A stretch of DNA of 39,175 nt. Origin: Micromonospora sp. U21 (GTDB taxonomy: Bacteria > Actinomycetota > Actinomycetes > Mycobacteriales > Micromonosporaceae). The notes beneath the pieces are model-generated. The model searched no databases. It saw nothing but the letters and a program-made list of their open reading frames with translations, and was not told where the DNA came from. The stretch's first letter is position 1. Every line of letters begins with the position of its first letter. Location: positions 1 through 39,175 of the forward strand of contig NZ_JAGPYK010000045.1 of the NCBI RefSeq assembly GCF_018070045.1. The letters run 5' to 3'. Position numbers and translations under genes: made by a program. Of this stretch, positions 1 to 8,021 are shown one piece after another.

Positions 1-1734
1 GACCCGGCCCTGCCGGTGGTCAACCGGCGCGGCGGCACCCCACCCGCCGCGGAACGCCGTTCGGCGCCGCCCGCGGGCGCGGATCTCACCGGCGGTTCGC
101 CCGGCCCGCTCGCCGTGCCGGACCCGGCCGCGGAGCGCGCCGCCGGCCGCCGGTCCGCCGGTCCGCCACCCGACCCGGGGGCGAAGGCTCCCACCGGTCG
201 CCGGGCCGCTCGGCCCGGCACGCCGGAGTCCACCGGGGAGCAGCCGAGCGGTGGCCTGACCTACCCGCCGGCCGCCGGCGAGCGGCCCACCGGCCGCCGG
301 GGGGCTCCGGCAAACACTCCGGACCCCAGCGGTCGACGACGCCGCCCCCCGGCGGCGCCCGGCAACGACGGGCCTGCCGGCCCGGGTCGACCCGGCGCGG
401 CGGGCACCGCCCCCCCGACCGCCGGCCCCCCCCGCGGGGGCCCCCCCGCCGCCGGTGGCGGGCCCGCCGGTCCGGGCGCACCGGCCCGGGGCGCCGCCCG
501 CACCACCCCGCCCGGCCGGGCCCGACCAGCCCTCGGCGACGCGCCGGTCTCGGGCGCCGGCCGGCGTGGCCCCGACGGGCCGCCCCGGCCCGCCCCCGGT
601 GCCGAGGCTGCCGCCCGGGGCGCCGCCCGCCCGGACGGCCCGGCCCGCGCCGCGGTCGCACCGGGCGCTGGCCCGGACGGCCCACCCCGGCCGCGTCCCG
701 ACGGCCCAGCTCGCGCCGCTGTCCGCCCACCCGGCACCGCACAGCCGCCCGTTGGCGACGAGCGGGCCGGTGGCGAGTTCGGCAGCGGTCCCGCGGCGCC
801 CGCGGTGGCCCGCGCGGGTGTGCCGGCCGTCCGGCCCACGCCGGCGGACCGCGCCGCCGGCCGGGCGCTGCCGCCGCACCGGGAGCCCGGCCGCCCCGAA
901 CCGACCGGCGTCGCGCCGGTGCCGCCGCCCGGCCGCGCGGGTGAGCCCGTCGGCGTGGCCCGGGCTGCCGCCGTGGTGCCCCCGCCGGCCGGACCGGTGG
1001 ACCGACCGGTGCCCGAGCCGGCCGCCGAGCCCGCGCTGCGCGCGCCCGGCCGGGACGTGCCCGACGACGATGACGCGGCCCCGGGTGCCCGGTCCGAGCT
1101 GCGCCGGCAGTCGCGCGAGCGTCGCCGCCTACGTGCGGCGGTGCTGGCGTTGGTCAGCGTCGTGCTGCTCGGCGCGGTGCCGCTCTTCTTCGGCATCCGT
1201 ACGCTGAGCAGGGACCCGGTCTTCGACAACCTGGACCAGCTGAACGTGCCGGGCTGGGCCGCCGCGAAAACGGTCGACGACGTCAGTGGCAGCCGCTGGT
1301 GCCTGCTCGACTGCCGGCTGCGCGAGCGCACCGTCACCTCGGAGAAGTCGCCGGAGGAGACGGCGCAGGTCTACGAGAGCGCGCTGCGCCAGGACGGCTG
1401 GCAACCCTGGAAGGTGGCCCGCTGCCCGGAGCCGGATACGAAGGGCAGCTACACCTGCTGGCGCCGCGACGAGCTCACCCTCGACCTCTGGGTACGCGAG
1501 CCGACCTGCGTGCCGCCGCCGGTCGACGGCGAGCCGGCGATCGTGCCGTCTCCCGAGCCGTCGGCCGCTGCGGCCGAGTGCGCCGGCTCGTTGGTGTCGG
1601 TGAAGGTACGCAACGCGATCGACGACGAGCGGACCAGGCCACAGCCGAGCACCGATCCGTCACTGACCGGAGAGGATCCGTTCCCGACGGTCAGCGAGGA
1701 CCCGCTGGATGAATTGACGCCCTCACCGTCGTGA
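1..1734 (+). CDS. Membrane protein with long Pro/Arg/Gly-rich N-terminal tail (5' partial)
   Basis: The frame is open from base 1, so the true start probably lies upstream; an in-frame GTG exists at 16. About 360 residues are low-complexity Pro/Arg/Gly/Ala, with near-repeated phrases such as GPDGPPRP and DGPARAAV. Then come a basic stretch (RRQSRERRRLRAA), one membrane helix at about 1132-1194, and an extracytoplasmic domain of about 170 residues. That domain has six cysteines (WCLLDC, RCPEP, YTCW, TCVPP, AECAG), which suggests disulfide bonds, and an acidic Ser/Pro-rich end. The topology is probably cytoplasmic tail in, folded domain out. I do not recognise the family and assign no function. 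It lies two genes upstream of the alaS unit. GC-rich homopolymers near 426-447 make this coding stretch prone to sequencing or slippage errors. Confidence 0.75.
   Translation, partial: DPALPVVNRRGGTPPAAERRSAPPAGADLTGGSPGPLAVPDPAAERAAGRRSAGPPPDPGAKAPTGRRAARPGTPESTGEQPSGGLTYPPAAGERPTGRRGAPANTPDPSGRRRRPPAAPGNDGPAGPGRPGAAGTAPPTAGPPRGGPPAAGGGPAGPGAPARGAARTTPPGRARPALGDAPVSGAGRRGPDGPPRPAPGAEAAARGAARPDGPARAAVAPGAGPDGPPRPRPDGPARAAVRPPGTAQPPVGDERAGGEFGSGPAAPAVARAGVPAVRPTPADRAAGRALPPHREPGRPEPTGVAPVPPPGRAGEPVGVARAAAVVPPPAGPVDRPVPEPAAEPALRAPGRDVPDDDDAAPGARSELRRQSRERRRLRAAVLALVSVVLLGAVPLFFGIRTLSRDPVFDNLDQLNVPGWAAAKTVDDVSGSRWCLLDCRLRERTVTSEKSPEETAQVYESALRQDGWQPWKVARCPEPDTKGSYTCWRRDELTLDLWVREPTCVPPPVDGEPAIVPSPEPSAAAAECAGSLVSVKVRNAIDDERTRPQPSTDPSLTGEDPFPTVSEDPLDELTPSPS
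426..447. repeat. C8-G5-C7 homopolymer cluster inside a coding region
   Basis: Eight C (426-433), then GCGGGGG, then seven C (441-447) lie in the Pro/Gly-rich tail of the first gene. The G5/C7 pair can fold back on itself. A one-base change in any tract would shift the frame before the membrane helix. The reading frame is open as given. Confidence 0.6.
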
Positions 1735-1770
1735 GCGGGTCTCCATCACGGACGGTAGGGTCTGGGGCTG

Positions 1771-1786
1771 GCGGGCCCGAGCCCGC
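1771..1786 (+). terminator. Short GC hairpin after the first gene
   Basis: GCGGGC, loop CCGA, GCCCGC form a 6-bp stem, extendable by two G-U pairs, starting 37 nt after the stop of the preceding gene. There is no U-tract, as is usual for actinobacterial hairpins. It is a weak terminator candidate. Confidence 0.35.
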
Positions 1787-1888
1787 TGCCGCTGGCCGGT
1801 GACGGCTCGGCGGGGCCCGGTACGGGTGCCACGGTTGTGTGTTCCGGGGACGGCGGGTCCTGAGGAACTCTGCTTGAGGAGGACAGGC

Positions 1889-2353
1889 GTGGGCGACATT
1901 GGAGAGGTTGCGGCGCTGGTCGCGGCGTGCGCGTTCGCGGTGCTGGTGCTGATCCTGACGCTGCCCATCCTGCGGCTGCGGCACACGGTGGACGCCACCA
2001 CCCGGATGATCAACGACCTCAACGATCGGACCGCGCCGCTGATCGGTGACGTGAACACCACGGTGAAGAACGTCAACACCGCCCTGGAGCAGGTGCAGAC
2101 CTCGCTCGACGGTGTGAACCTCCAGCTGGCGAAGGTCGACACGATGACCAGCCACGCGCAGAACGTCACCGCCAACATCGCCAACCTGGCCACCGTGGTC
2201 TCCGCCGCGGCCGCCAACCCGCTGGTCAAGGTGGCCGCGTTCGGCTACGGCGTGCGCAAGGCCGCCGCCGGCCGCCGGCACGCCGAGACCGAGCGCGAGG
2301 TGCGCGACACGATCAAGCAGCAGCGGCGGGCCGCCCGGCGCGGCAACCGCTGA
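1889..2353 (+). CDS. DUF948-like membrane-anchored coiled-coil protein
   Basis: The GTG at 1889 is preferred to the longer open frame upstream because GAGGAGGA (1876-1883) sits at correct SD distance. This gives 154 residues. An N-terminal helix (about residues 5-27, EVAALVAACAFAVLVLILTL) is followed by a long heptad-like helix rich in Asn, Thr, Val and Leu (VNTTVKNVNTALEQVQTSLD), as in DUF948 proteins. The tail is very basic (QQRRAARRGNR). The helix probably anchors a coiled coil at the membrane. Function is unknown. It is 29 nt upstream of the next small gene and near alaS, a conserved actinobacterial arrangement. Confidence 0.85.
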   Translation: MGDIGEVAALVAACAFAVLVLILTLPILRLRHTVDATTRMINDLNDRTAPLIGDVNTTVKNVNTALEQVQTSLDGVNLQLAKVDTMTSHAQNVTANIANLATVVSAAAANPLVKVAAFGYGVRKAAAGRRHAETEREVRDTIKQQRRAARRGNR

Positions 2354-2382
2354 CCGGCCGGCCCACCAGGAGGTAGCGAGAC

Positions 2383-2688
2383 ATGAGGCGCTTGTTCTGG
2401 CTCGGCATCGGTCTGGCCGTCGGCGTGGTGGTGGTCCGCAAGGCGACCCGGACCGCGCAGGCGTACACCCCGGCCGGCGTGGCCAGCACGTTGTCGGAAT
2501 CCGCTGGCGGGCTGGTCGAATCGCTGCGTAGCTTCGTGGAGGACGTCCGGATCGGGATGGCCGAGCGCGAGCAGGAGATCCACCAGGCGTTCGCCCAGGG
2601 CGAGGCGTTCGACGACCAGTTCGCCGAGTTGCGGGAGGACCCGCGGGTCGGCGATCGAGAAATCTTTCCGGAGGAACACCAGCGATGA
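2383..2688 (+). CDS. Small conserved membrane-anchored protein upstream of alaS (DUF6167-like)
   Basis: A 101-residue protein starts at ATG 2383 behind AGGAGG (2369-2374). Residues 4-22 form one hydrophobic helix (LFWLGIGLAVGVVVVRKATR). The rest is a predicted acidic helical region (LVESLRSFVEDVRIGMAERE). It resembles the small protein that commonly precedes alaS in actinobacteria. No enzymatic motif is visible. The last four bases overlap the alaS start as ATGA, so the two genes are probably translationally coupled. Confidence 0.85.
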   Translation: MRRLFWLGIGLAVGVVVVRKATRTAQAYTPAGVASTLSESAGGLVESLRSFVEDVRIGMAEREQEIHQAFAQGEAFDDQFAELREDPRVGDREIFPEEHQR

Positions 2689-5363
2689 AGACGGCGGAGA
2701 TCAAGCGGCGGTACCTCGCGCACTTCGAGGCGAACGGCCACGCCGTGGTGCCGTCCGCTCCGCTGCCCGCCATCAGCGACCCGAACCTGCTGTTCGTCAA
2801 CGCCGGTATGGTGCCGTTCGTCCCCTACTTCCTGGGCCAGCAGTCCGCGCCGTACCGGCGGGCGGTCAGCGTGCAGAAGTGCATCCGCACCCCGGACATC
2901 GACGAGGTCGGCAAGACCAGCCGGCACGGCACGTTCTTCCAGATGAACGGCAACTTCTCCTTCGGTGACTACTTCAAGGAGGGGGCGATCCCGCTCGCCT
3001 GGGAGCTGATCACCAAGCCGCAGGACCAGGGCGGGTACGGCCTCGACCCGGAGCGGATCTGGCCGACCATCTATCTCGACGACGACGAGGCGTTCCAGAT
3101 CTGGCGCTCGATCGGCGTGCCGGCCAAGCGGATCATCCGCCGGGGCAAGGCGGACAACTTCTGGTCGATGGGCATTCCCGGGCCGTGCGGCCCGTCCTCG
3201 GAGCTGTTCTACGACCGGGGCCCGGAGTACGGCCGGGAGGGCGGCCCGGCGGTCGACGAGGACCGCTACATGGAGTTCTGGAACCTCGTCTTCATGCAGT
3301 TCGAGCGGGGCCCGGGCACCACCAAGGACGACTACCCGATCCTGGGCGACCTGCCGGCGAAGAACATCGACACCGGCATGGGCCTGGAGCGGATGGCCTC
3401 GATCCTGCAGGGCGTCGACAACCTCTACGAGATCGACGAGGTTCGGCCGATCCTGGACCGGGCGGCCGAGCTGACCGGCAAGCGCTACGGTGCGCACTCC
3501 GGCCACGTGGCCAGCGAGTCGCACCCGGACGACGTCCGGCTGCGGGTGATCGCCGACCACGTGCGGACCGCGCTGATGCTGATCGGCGACGGCGTGACCC
3601 CGAGCAACGAGGGGCGCGGCTACGTGCTGCGCCGGATCATGCGCCGGGCGATCCGGTCGATCCGGCTGCTCGGCTGGCAGGACCGGGCGCTGCCCGAGCT
3701 GCTGCCGGTGGCGCGGGACTGCATGTCGCCGTCGTACCCGGAGCTGGCGACCGACTTCGACCGTATCGCGCAGTACGCGTACGCCGAGGAGGAGGCCTTC
3801 CTGTCCACGCTGCGCGCCGGCACCACGATCCTGGACACGGCGATCGCCGAGACCCGCACCGCGGGCGGAACGGCGCTGTCCGGGGCGAAGGCGTTCCAGC
3901 TGCACGACACGTACGGCTTCCCGATCGACCTGACCCTGGAGATCGCCGCGGAGCAGGGCCTCGCGGTCGACGACGAGGGTTTCCGCCGGCTGATGGCCGA
4001 CCAGCGGACCCGGGCGAAGGCCGACGCGCAGGCCCGTAAGACCGGGCACACCGACGTGTCGGCGTACCGGTCGGTGCTCGACTCGGGCGGCCCGGTGACG
4101 TTCACCGGGTACAGCGAGGTGGCTCGCGAGTCGCGGGTGCGGGCGCTGCTCGGCGAGGGCGGTCCGCGCCAGGCGGCGACCGAGGGCGACACCATCGAGC
4201 TGGTGCTCGACACGACTCCGTTCTACGCCGAGGGCGGTGGCCAGCAACCCGACCAGGGCATGATCACCGTGGGTGGTGGTCAGATCGAGGTGTTCGATGT
4301 GCAGCAGCCGGTGCCCGGCCTGATCGTGCACCGGGCCCGGGTGATCCGGGGTGAGGTGCGGGCCGGCGAGACCGGCTTCGCGGAGATCGACACCACCCGG
4401 CGCCGGGCGATCTCCCGGTCGCACACCGCCACCCACCTGGTGCACCAGACCATGCGCAACTTCCTGGGCGACTCGGCCACCCAGGCTGGTTCGCTGAACG
4501 CGCCTGGCCGCCTGCGGTTCGACTTCAACACCCCGACCGGTGTGTCGCCGAGTGTGCTGCACGACGTGGAGCAGCAGGTCAACGAGGTGCTCCTGGCCGA
4601 CCTGGAGGTGCACGCCTTCATCACCTCGCTGGACGAGGCGCGGCGGATCGGGGCGATGGCGCTCTTCGGCGAGAAGTACGGCGAGGAGGTACGGGTCGTC
4701 GAGGTGGGCGACTATGCCCGGGAGCTGTGCGGCGGCACCCACGTGGCCCGCTCGGCCCAGCTCGGCCTGGTGAAGATCCTCTCCGAGTCGTCGATCGGCT
4801 CCGGCGTCCGTCGGGTCGAGGCGCTGGTCGGCATGGACGCCTTCGGCTTCCTGGCCCGTGAGCACCTGCTGGTCTCCCGGCTGGCTGAGCTGTACCGGGT
4901 GCCGAACGACCAGGTCGCCGACCGGGTGGAGCAGACCGTCACCCAGCTCCGGGACGCGGAGAAGGAGCTGGAGAAGCTGCGCGCCCAGCTGGTGCTGGGC
5001 GGGGCGGCTGCGCTCGCCGCCCAGGCCAAGGACGTGCGCGGGGTGGCGTACGTGGGCACCGAGGCGCCGGAGGGCGCGGCCGGCAACGATGTGCGGACGC
5101 TGGCCCAGGAGATCCGCGGCAAGATCGACCCGGCGCGGCCGGCGGTGGTCGCGGTGGCGGCTCGCGCGAACGGCAAGGCGTCCCTGGTGGTGGCGGTCAA
5201 CCAGGCCGCCCGCGCTCGGGGCCTGGCCGCGTCGGATCTGGTGAAGGCGGCGTTCTCCGGGCGCGGCGGGGGCAGCCCCGATCTGGCCCAGGGTGGCGGC
5301 CTGCCGGCGACTGAGGCGCCGAAGCTGTTGCTGACCGTCGAGAAGGCGGTCACCGAGGCGTGA
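2685..5363 (+). CDS. alaS: Alanyl-tRNA synthetase
   Basis: AlaS charges tRNA-Ala with alanine in the cytosol and hydrolyses mischarged Ser/Gly-tRNA. The 892-residue protein is full length. The N-terminal class II catalytic core begins with KRRYLAHFEANGH and includes the GRGYVLRRIMRRA segment. The editing domain carries HTATHLVH (zinc-site H580 and H584) and CGGTH (C682, H686). A coiled-coil and DHHA1-type C-Ala domain ends the protein (GRGGGSPDLAQGG). The start overlaps the previous stop by ATGA. A hairpin follows 16 nt after the stop. Nothing is missing from the known catalytic or editing motifs. Confidence 0.98.
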   Translation: MKTAEIKRRYLAHFEANGHAVVPSAPLPAISDPNLLFVNAGMVPFVPYFLGQQSAPYRRAVSVQKCIRTPDIDEVGKTSRHGTFFQMNGNFSFGDYFKEGAIPLAWELITKPQDQGGYGLDPERIWPTIYLDDDEAFQIWRSIGVPAKRIIRRGKADNFWSMGIPGPCGPSSELFYDRGPEYGREGGPAVDEDRYMEFWNLVFMQFERGPGTTKDDYPILGDLPAKNIDTGMGLERMASILQGVDNLYEIDEVRPILDRAAELTGKRYGAHSGHVASESHPDDVRLRVIADHVRTALMLIGDGVTPSNEGRGYVLRRIMRRAIRSIRLLGWQDRALPELLPVARDCMSPSYPELATDFDRIAQYAYAEEEAFLSTLRAGTTILDTAIAETRTAGGTALSGAKAFQLHDTYGFPIDLTLEIAAEQGLAVDDEGFRRLMADQRTRAKADAQARKTGHTDVSAYRSVLDSGGPVTFTGYSEVARESRVRALLGEGGPRQAATEGDTIELVLDTTPFYAEGGGQQPDQGMITVGGGQIEVFDVQQPVPGLIVHRARVIRGEVRAGETGFAEIDTTRRRAISRSHTATHLVHQTMRNFLGDSATQAGSLNAPGRLRFDFNTPTGVSPSVLHDVEQQVNEVLLADLEVHAFITSLDEARRIGAMALFGEKYGEEVRVVEVGDYARELCGGTHVARSAQLGLVKILSESSIGSGVRRVEALVGMDAFGFLAREHLLVSRLAELYRVPNDQVADRVEQTVTQLRDAEKELEKLRAQLVLGGAAALAAQAKDVRGVAYVGTEAPEGAAGNDVRTLAQEIRGKIDPARPAVVAVAARANGKASLVVAVNQAARARGLAASDLVKAAFSGRGGGSPDLAQGGGLPATEAPKLLLTVEKAVTEA

Positions 5364-5379
5364 TGGACCACCATCTTCG

Positions 5380-5409
5380 ACCAGGGCGGGCCGATCGGTC
5401 CGCCCTGGT
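5380..5409 (+). terminator. Hairpin after alaS
   Basis: ACCAGGGCGG (5380-5389) pairs perfectly with CCGCCCTGGT (5400-5409) over a 10-nt loop. It lies 17 nt after the alaS stop and 27 nt before ruvX. It lacks a clear U-tract, so termination may be partial and let the alaS transcript read into ruvX. Confidence 0.6.
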
Positions 5410-5435
5410 TCGTCCGTTCACAGGGGTGACCGTCG

Positions 5436-5894
5436 GTGACTGAGCTGACGCGCGGGGTACGGATCGGAGTGGATGTCGGCCAGGTCCGCGTGGGGGTGTC
5501 CCGCTCGGATCCGGACGGGGTGCTGGCAGTCCCGCTGGTCACCCTGGCCCGCGACCTCACCGCGGCGCCGGACGCGGTGCCGAGCGACCTCGCCGAGCTG
5601 GCAGCGCTGGTGGCGGAGTACGAGGCCGTCCAGGTTGTCGTCGGCCTTCCGGTCAATCTCGCCGGGAAGCACGGCCCCGCGGCTGTCCACGTGAAGGCGT
5701 ACGCTGACCGACTGGTCGATGTGATAGCGCCCGTCCCGGTAGCGCTCACTGACGAGAGGATGTCGACCGTGGTCGCTTCTCGTAGGCTTGCCGAGCGTGG
5801 CGTTCGGGGCAAGCGTCAACGTGCGGTTGTCGACCAGGCGGCCGCGGTGGAGATCCTGCAGAGCTGGCTGGACGCGCAGCGGAGGCGGACGTAA
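5436..5894 (+). CDS. ruvX: RuvX/YqgF-family putative pre-16S rRNA nuclease (Holliday-junction-resolvase fold)
   Basis: This 152-residue RNase H-fold protein begins at GTG 5436. The family motif RIGVDVGQVRVGVS carries the first catalytic Asp. VVVGLPVNLAG and LTDERMSTVVASRRL match the later core and acidic motifs. The E. coli homologue acts in 16S rRNA 5' maturation; the alternative resolvase role rests on fold. The stop codon overlaps the mltG start (TAATG). The alaS-ruvX-mltG-aroE order is widespread in actinobacteria. Confidence 0.93.
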   Translation: MTELTRGVRIGVDVGQVRVGVSRSDPDGVLAVPLVTLARDLTAAPDAVPSDLAELAALVAEYEAVQVVVGLPVNLAGKHGPAAVHVKAYADRLVDVIAPVPVALTDERMSTVVASRRLAERGVRGKRQRAVVDQAAAVEILQSWLDAQRRRT

Positions 5895-7087
5895 TGATCG
5901 ACGATCTGGATCTTGGGTTCGACGAGGCGGAGCGGGGGGAGAAGGGCCGGCACCGGCGTGGCTTCGTCCGCAAACGCAAGGGCGGGTCCGGGGGCCGGGG
6001 CAAGACGTTCCTGGCCCTGCTGCTGGCCCTGTTCCTGCTGGGCGGCATCGGTGGCGGCGCGTTCTACGGCTTCGACCGGATCCAGAACTACTTCGTCACC
6101 CCGGACTACGACGGCGCCGGCACCGGTGAGATCACCGTCGAGATCAAGCAGGGCGCGCTGCTCGCCGACATGGCCGACGCACTGGTCACCGCCGACGTGG
6201 TCAAGAGCCAGAAGGCGTTCATCGAGGCCGCCGAGGCGAACTCGCGCAGCAAGAACATCCAGCCGGGCACGTACAAGCTGCGCAAGCAGATGAGCGGCGC
6301 GAGCGCCGTCACCGCGATGCTCGACCCGAAGAACAGGATCGTCAACGGGCTGACCATCCCCGAGGGTCGCACCAGCCTGAGCATCTACAAGCTGCTCTCC
6401 GAGAAGACCAAGATCCCGGTCAAGGACTTCCAGACGGCGGCGAAGGACCCGGAGGCGCTCGGCGTCCCGGAGTGGTGGTTCAAGCGCGACGACGGCAAGA
6501 AGGTCGTCAAGTCCGTCGAGGGCTTCCTCTTCCCGGACACGTACGAGATCCCGCCCAAGGCCACCGCGGAGAGCATCCTCAAGCTGATGGTGGACAACTT
6601 CCTCTCCGTGACCGGGGAGATGAAGTTCGCCGACCGGGTGCAGAAGGAACGCAAGGTCAGCCCGTACGAGGCGCTGATCGTGTCCTCGCTGGCCCAGGCC
6701 GAGGCGGGTAACAAGGACGACCTGGGCAAGGTCGCCCGGGTGGCCTACAACCGGGTCTACGGCGAGTTCAACTGCAACTGCCTGGAGATGGACGTCACGG
6801 TCAACTACTACCTGGAGTCGATCGGCAAACCGACCAAGACCTCCGCGCAGATGACGGTGGCCGAGCTGGACGACCCGAAGAACCCGTACAACCGTAAGCT
6901 GCCGGGCCTGGTCCCCACCCCGATCAACAACCCGGGGAAGCAGGCCCTGGAGGGGGCGATGGCCCCGCCGCCGGGCAAGTGGCTCTACTTCGTGGCGATC
7001 GACAAGGAGGGCCACTCCGCCTTCGCCGAGACGTACGAGGGTCACCAGCGCAACGAGGCCAAGGCCAGGGAGGCCGGCATCATCTGA
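5894..7087 (+). CDS. mltG: Endolytic murein transglycosylase MltG (YceG-like)
   Basis: MltG cleaves nascent peptidoglycan strands at the membrane and sets glycan length. The protein has 397 residues. A basic cytoplasmic N-terminus (about 35 residues) is followed by a membrane helix, TFLALLLALFLLGGIGGGAF. A LysM-like region (ITVEIKQGALLADMADAL) precedes the YceG core. FLFPDTYEI is present, and SSLAQAEAGN places E270 at the position of the catalytic Glu of E. coli MltG. Two adjacent Cys (NCNCLE) occur after the core helix. It overlaps ruvX at the 5' end and aroE (TGATG) at the 3' end. Confidence 0.95.
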   Translation: MIDDLDLGFDEAERGEKGRHRRGFVRKRKGGSGGRGKTFLALLLALFLLGGIGGGAFYGFDRIQNYFVTPDYDGAGTGEITVEIKQGALLADMADALVTADVVKSQKAFIEAAEANSRSKNIQPGTYKLRKQMSGASAVTAMLDPKNRIVNGLTIPEGRTSLSIYKLLSEKTKIPVKDFQTAAKDPEALGVPEWWFKRDDGKKVVKSVEGFLFPDTYEIPPKATAESILKLMVDNFLSVTGEMKFADRVQKERKVSPYEALIVSSLAQAEAGNKDDLGKVARVAYNRVYGEFNCNCLEMDVTVNYYLESIGKPTKTSAQMTVAELDDPKNPYNRKLPGLVPTPINNPGKQALEGAMAPPPGKWLYFVAIDKEGHSAFAETYEGHQRNEAKAREAGII

Positions 7088-7923
7088 TGGCGCTCAGACG
7101 ACGGGCCGCGGTGCTGGGCAAGCCGATCGCGCACTCCCTCTCCCCGGTGATCCACACCGCCGGGTACGCGGCGGCCGGGCTGGTCGGGTGGTCGTACACC
7201 CGGATCGAGTGCGCGGCGGCGGAGCTGCCGGATGTGGTCGCCGGTCTCGGCCCGGAGTGGGCCGGGCTGTCGGTGACGATGCCGGGCAAGGAGGCGGCGC
7301 TCGCGGTGGCCGCGGAGGCGTCGCCGGTCGCCGTCGCCGTCGGCGCGGCCAATACGCTGGTACGCCGGCCGGACGGCTCCTGGTACGCGGACAACACCGA
7401 CGTCGCCGGCATGGTGCGGGTGCTCACCGACGCCGGGGTGGTGGCCGGTGCTGCCCTGACGGTGCTCGGCGCCGGTGGTACGGCCCGTGCCGCGCTGGCC
7501 GCCGCCGCTCGGCTGGCCTCGTCCTCGGTGACGGTGGTGGCCCGCCGGGCCGAGGCGGTCGACGACCTGCGGCCGGTGGCGGATGCGCTGGGGGTCCGGT
7601 TGAGCGCCGGCGCCTGGGCCGACGCGCCCCGGCACCTGGCCGCCGAGGTGGTCGTCTCCACCGTGCCGAAGGGGGTCGCCGATCCGCTGGTCGACACGGT
7701 GACCTGGTCGCCGGGCGCGGTGTTCTTCGACGCGCTATACGACCCGTGGCCGACGCCGTTGGCCGCCTCCGCCCTGGCGGCGGGCCTGCGGGTGGTGTCC
7801 GGTCTGGACCTGTTGCTGGCCCAGGCCGTCGGCCAGTTCGAGCAGTTCACCGGGGTGACCGCCCCGGTGAAGGCGATGCGGACGGCCCTGCGACAGGCGA
7901 CCGGGGCGACTTCCTTTAGCTGA
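7087..7923 (+). CDS. aroE: Shikimate dehydrogenase
   Basis: AroE reduces 3-dehydroshikimate to shikimate with NADPH. The ATG at 7087 overlaps the mltG stop and gives 278 residues, normal for the family; the longer open frame upstream lies inside mltG. The substrate motif KPIAHSLSPVIH, the catalytic Lys region (VTMPGKEAAL), the ADNTDVAG motif and the nucleotide loop GAGGTARAAL are all present in order. It is the last housekeeping gene before the polysaccharide block; aroC lies 15.5 kb downstream. Confidence 0.96.
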   Translation: MALRRRAAVLGKPIAHSLSPVIHTAGYAAAGLVGWSYTRIECAAAELPDVVAGLGPEWAGLSVTMPGKEAALAVAAEASPVAVAVGAANTLVRRPDGSWYADNTDVAGMVRVLTDAGVVAGAALTVLGAGGTARAALAAAARLASSSVTVVARRAEAVDDLRPVADALGVRLSAGAWADAPRHLAAEVVVSTVPKGVADPLVDTVTWSPGAVFFDALYDPWPTPLAASALAAGLRVVSGLDLLLAQAVGQFEQFTGVTAPVKAMRTALRQATGATSFS

Positions 7924-8021
7924 CGGTTAAGACGCGCTTAGGGAAAACTGTCCTCCCTACGACATGGTGTGGTCGTCGATACGCTGCTCAGCGTCACCGC
8001 AGCAGACACAGGGAGTTCTCC

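Noticed and set aside
1756..1761. TAGGGT as a -10 box for the DUF948-like gene
   Set aside because: No -35 at fitting distance; the gene also has a good SD 120 nt later and could be read from upstream.
2313..4865. 850-codon open frame on the minus strand opposite alaS
   Set aside because: His/Arg/Val-rich low-complexity translation, a typical GC-rich antisense shadow of a strongly conserved gene.
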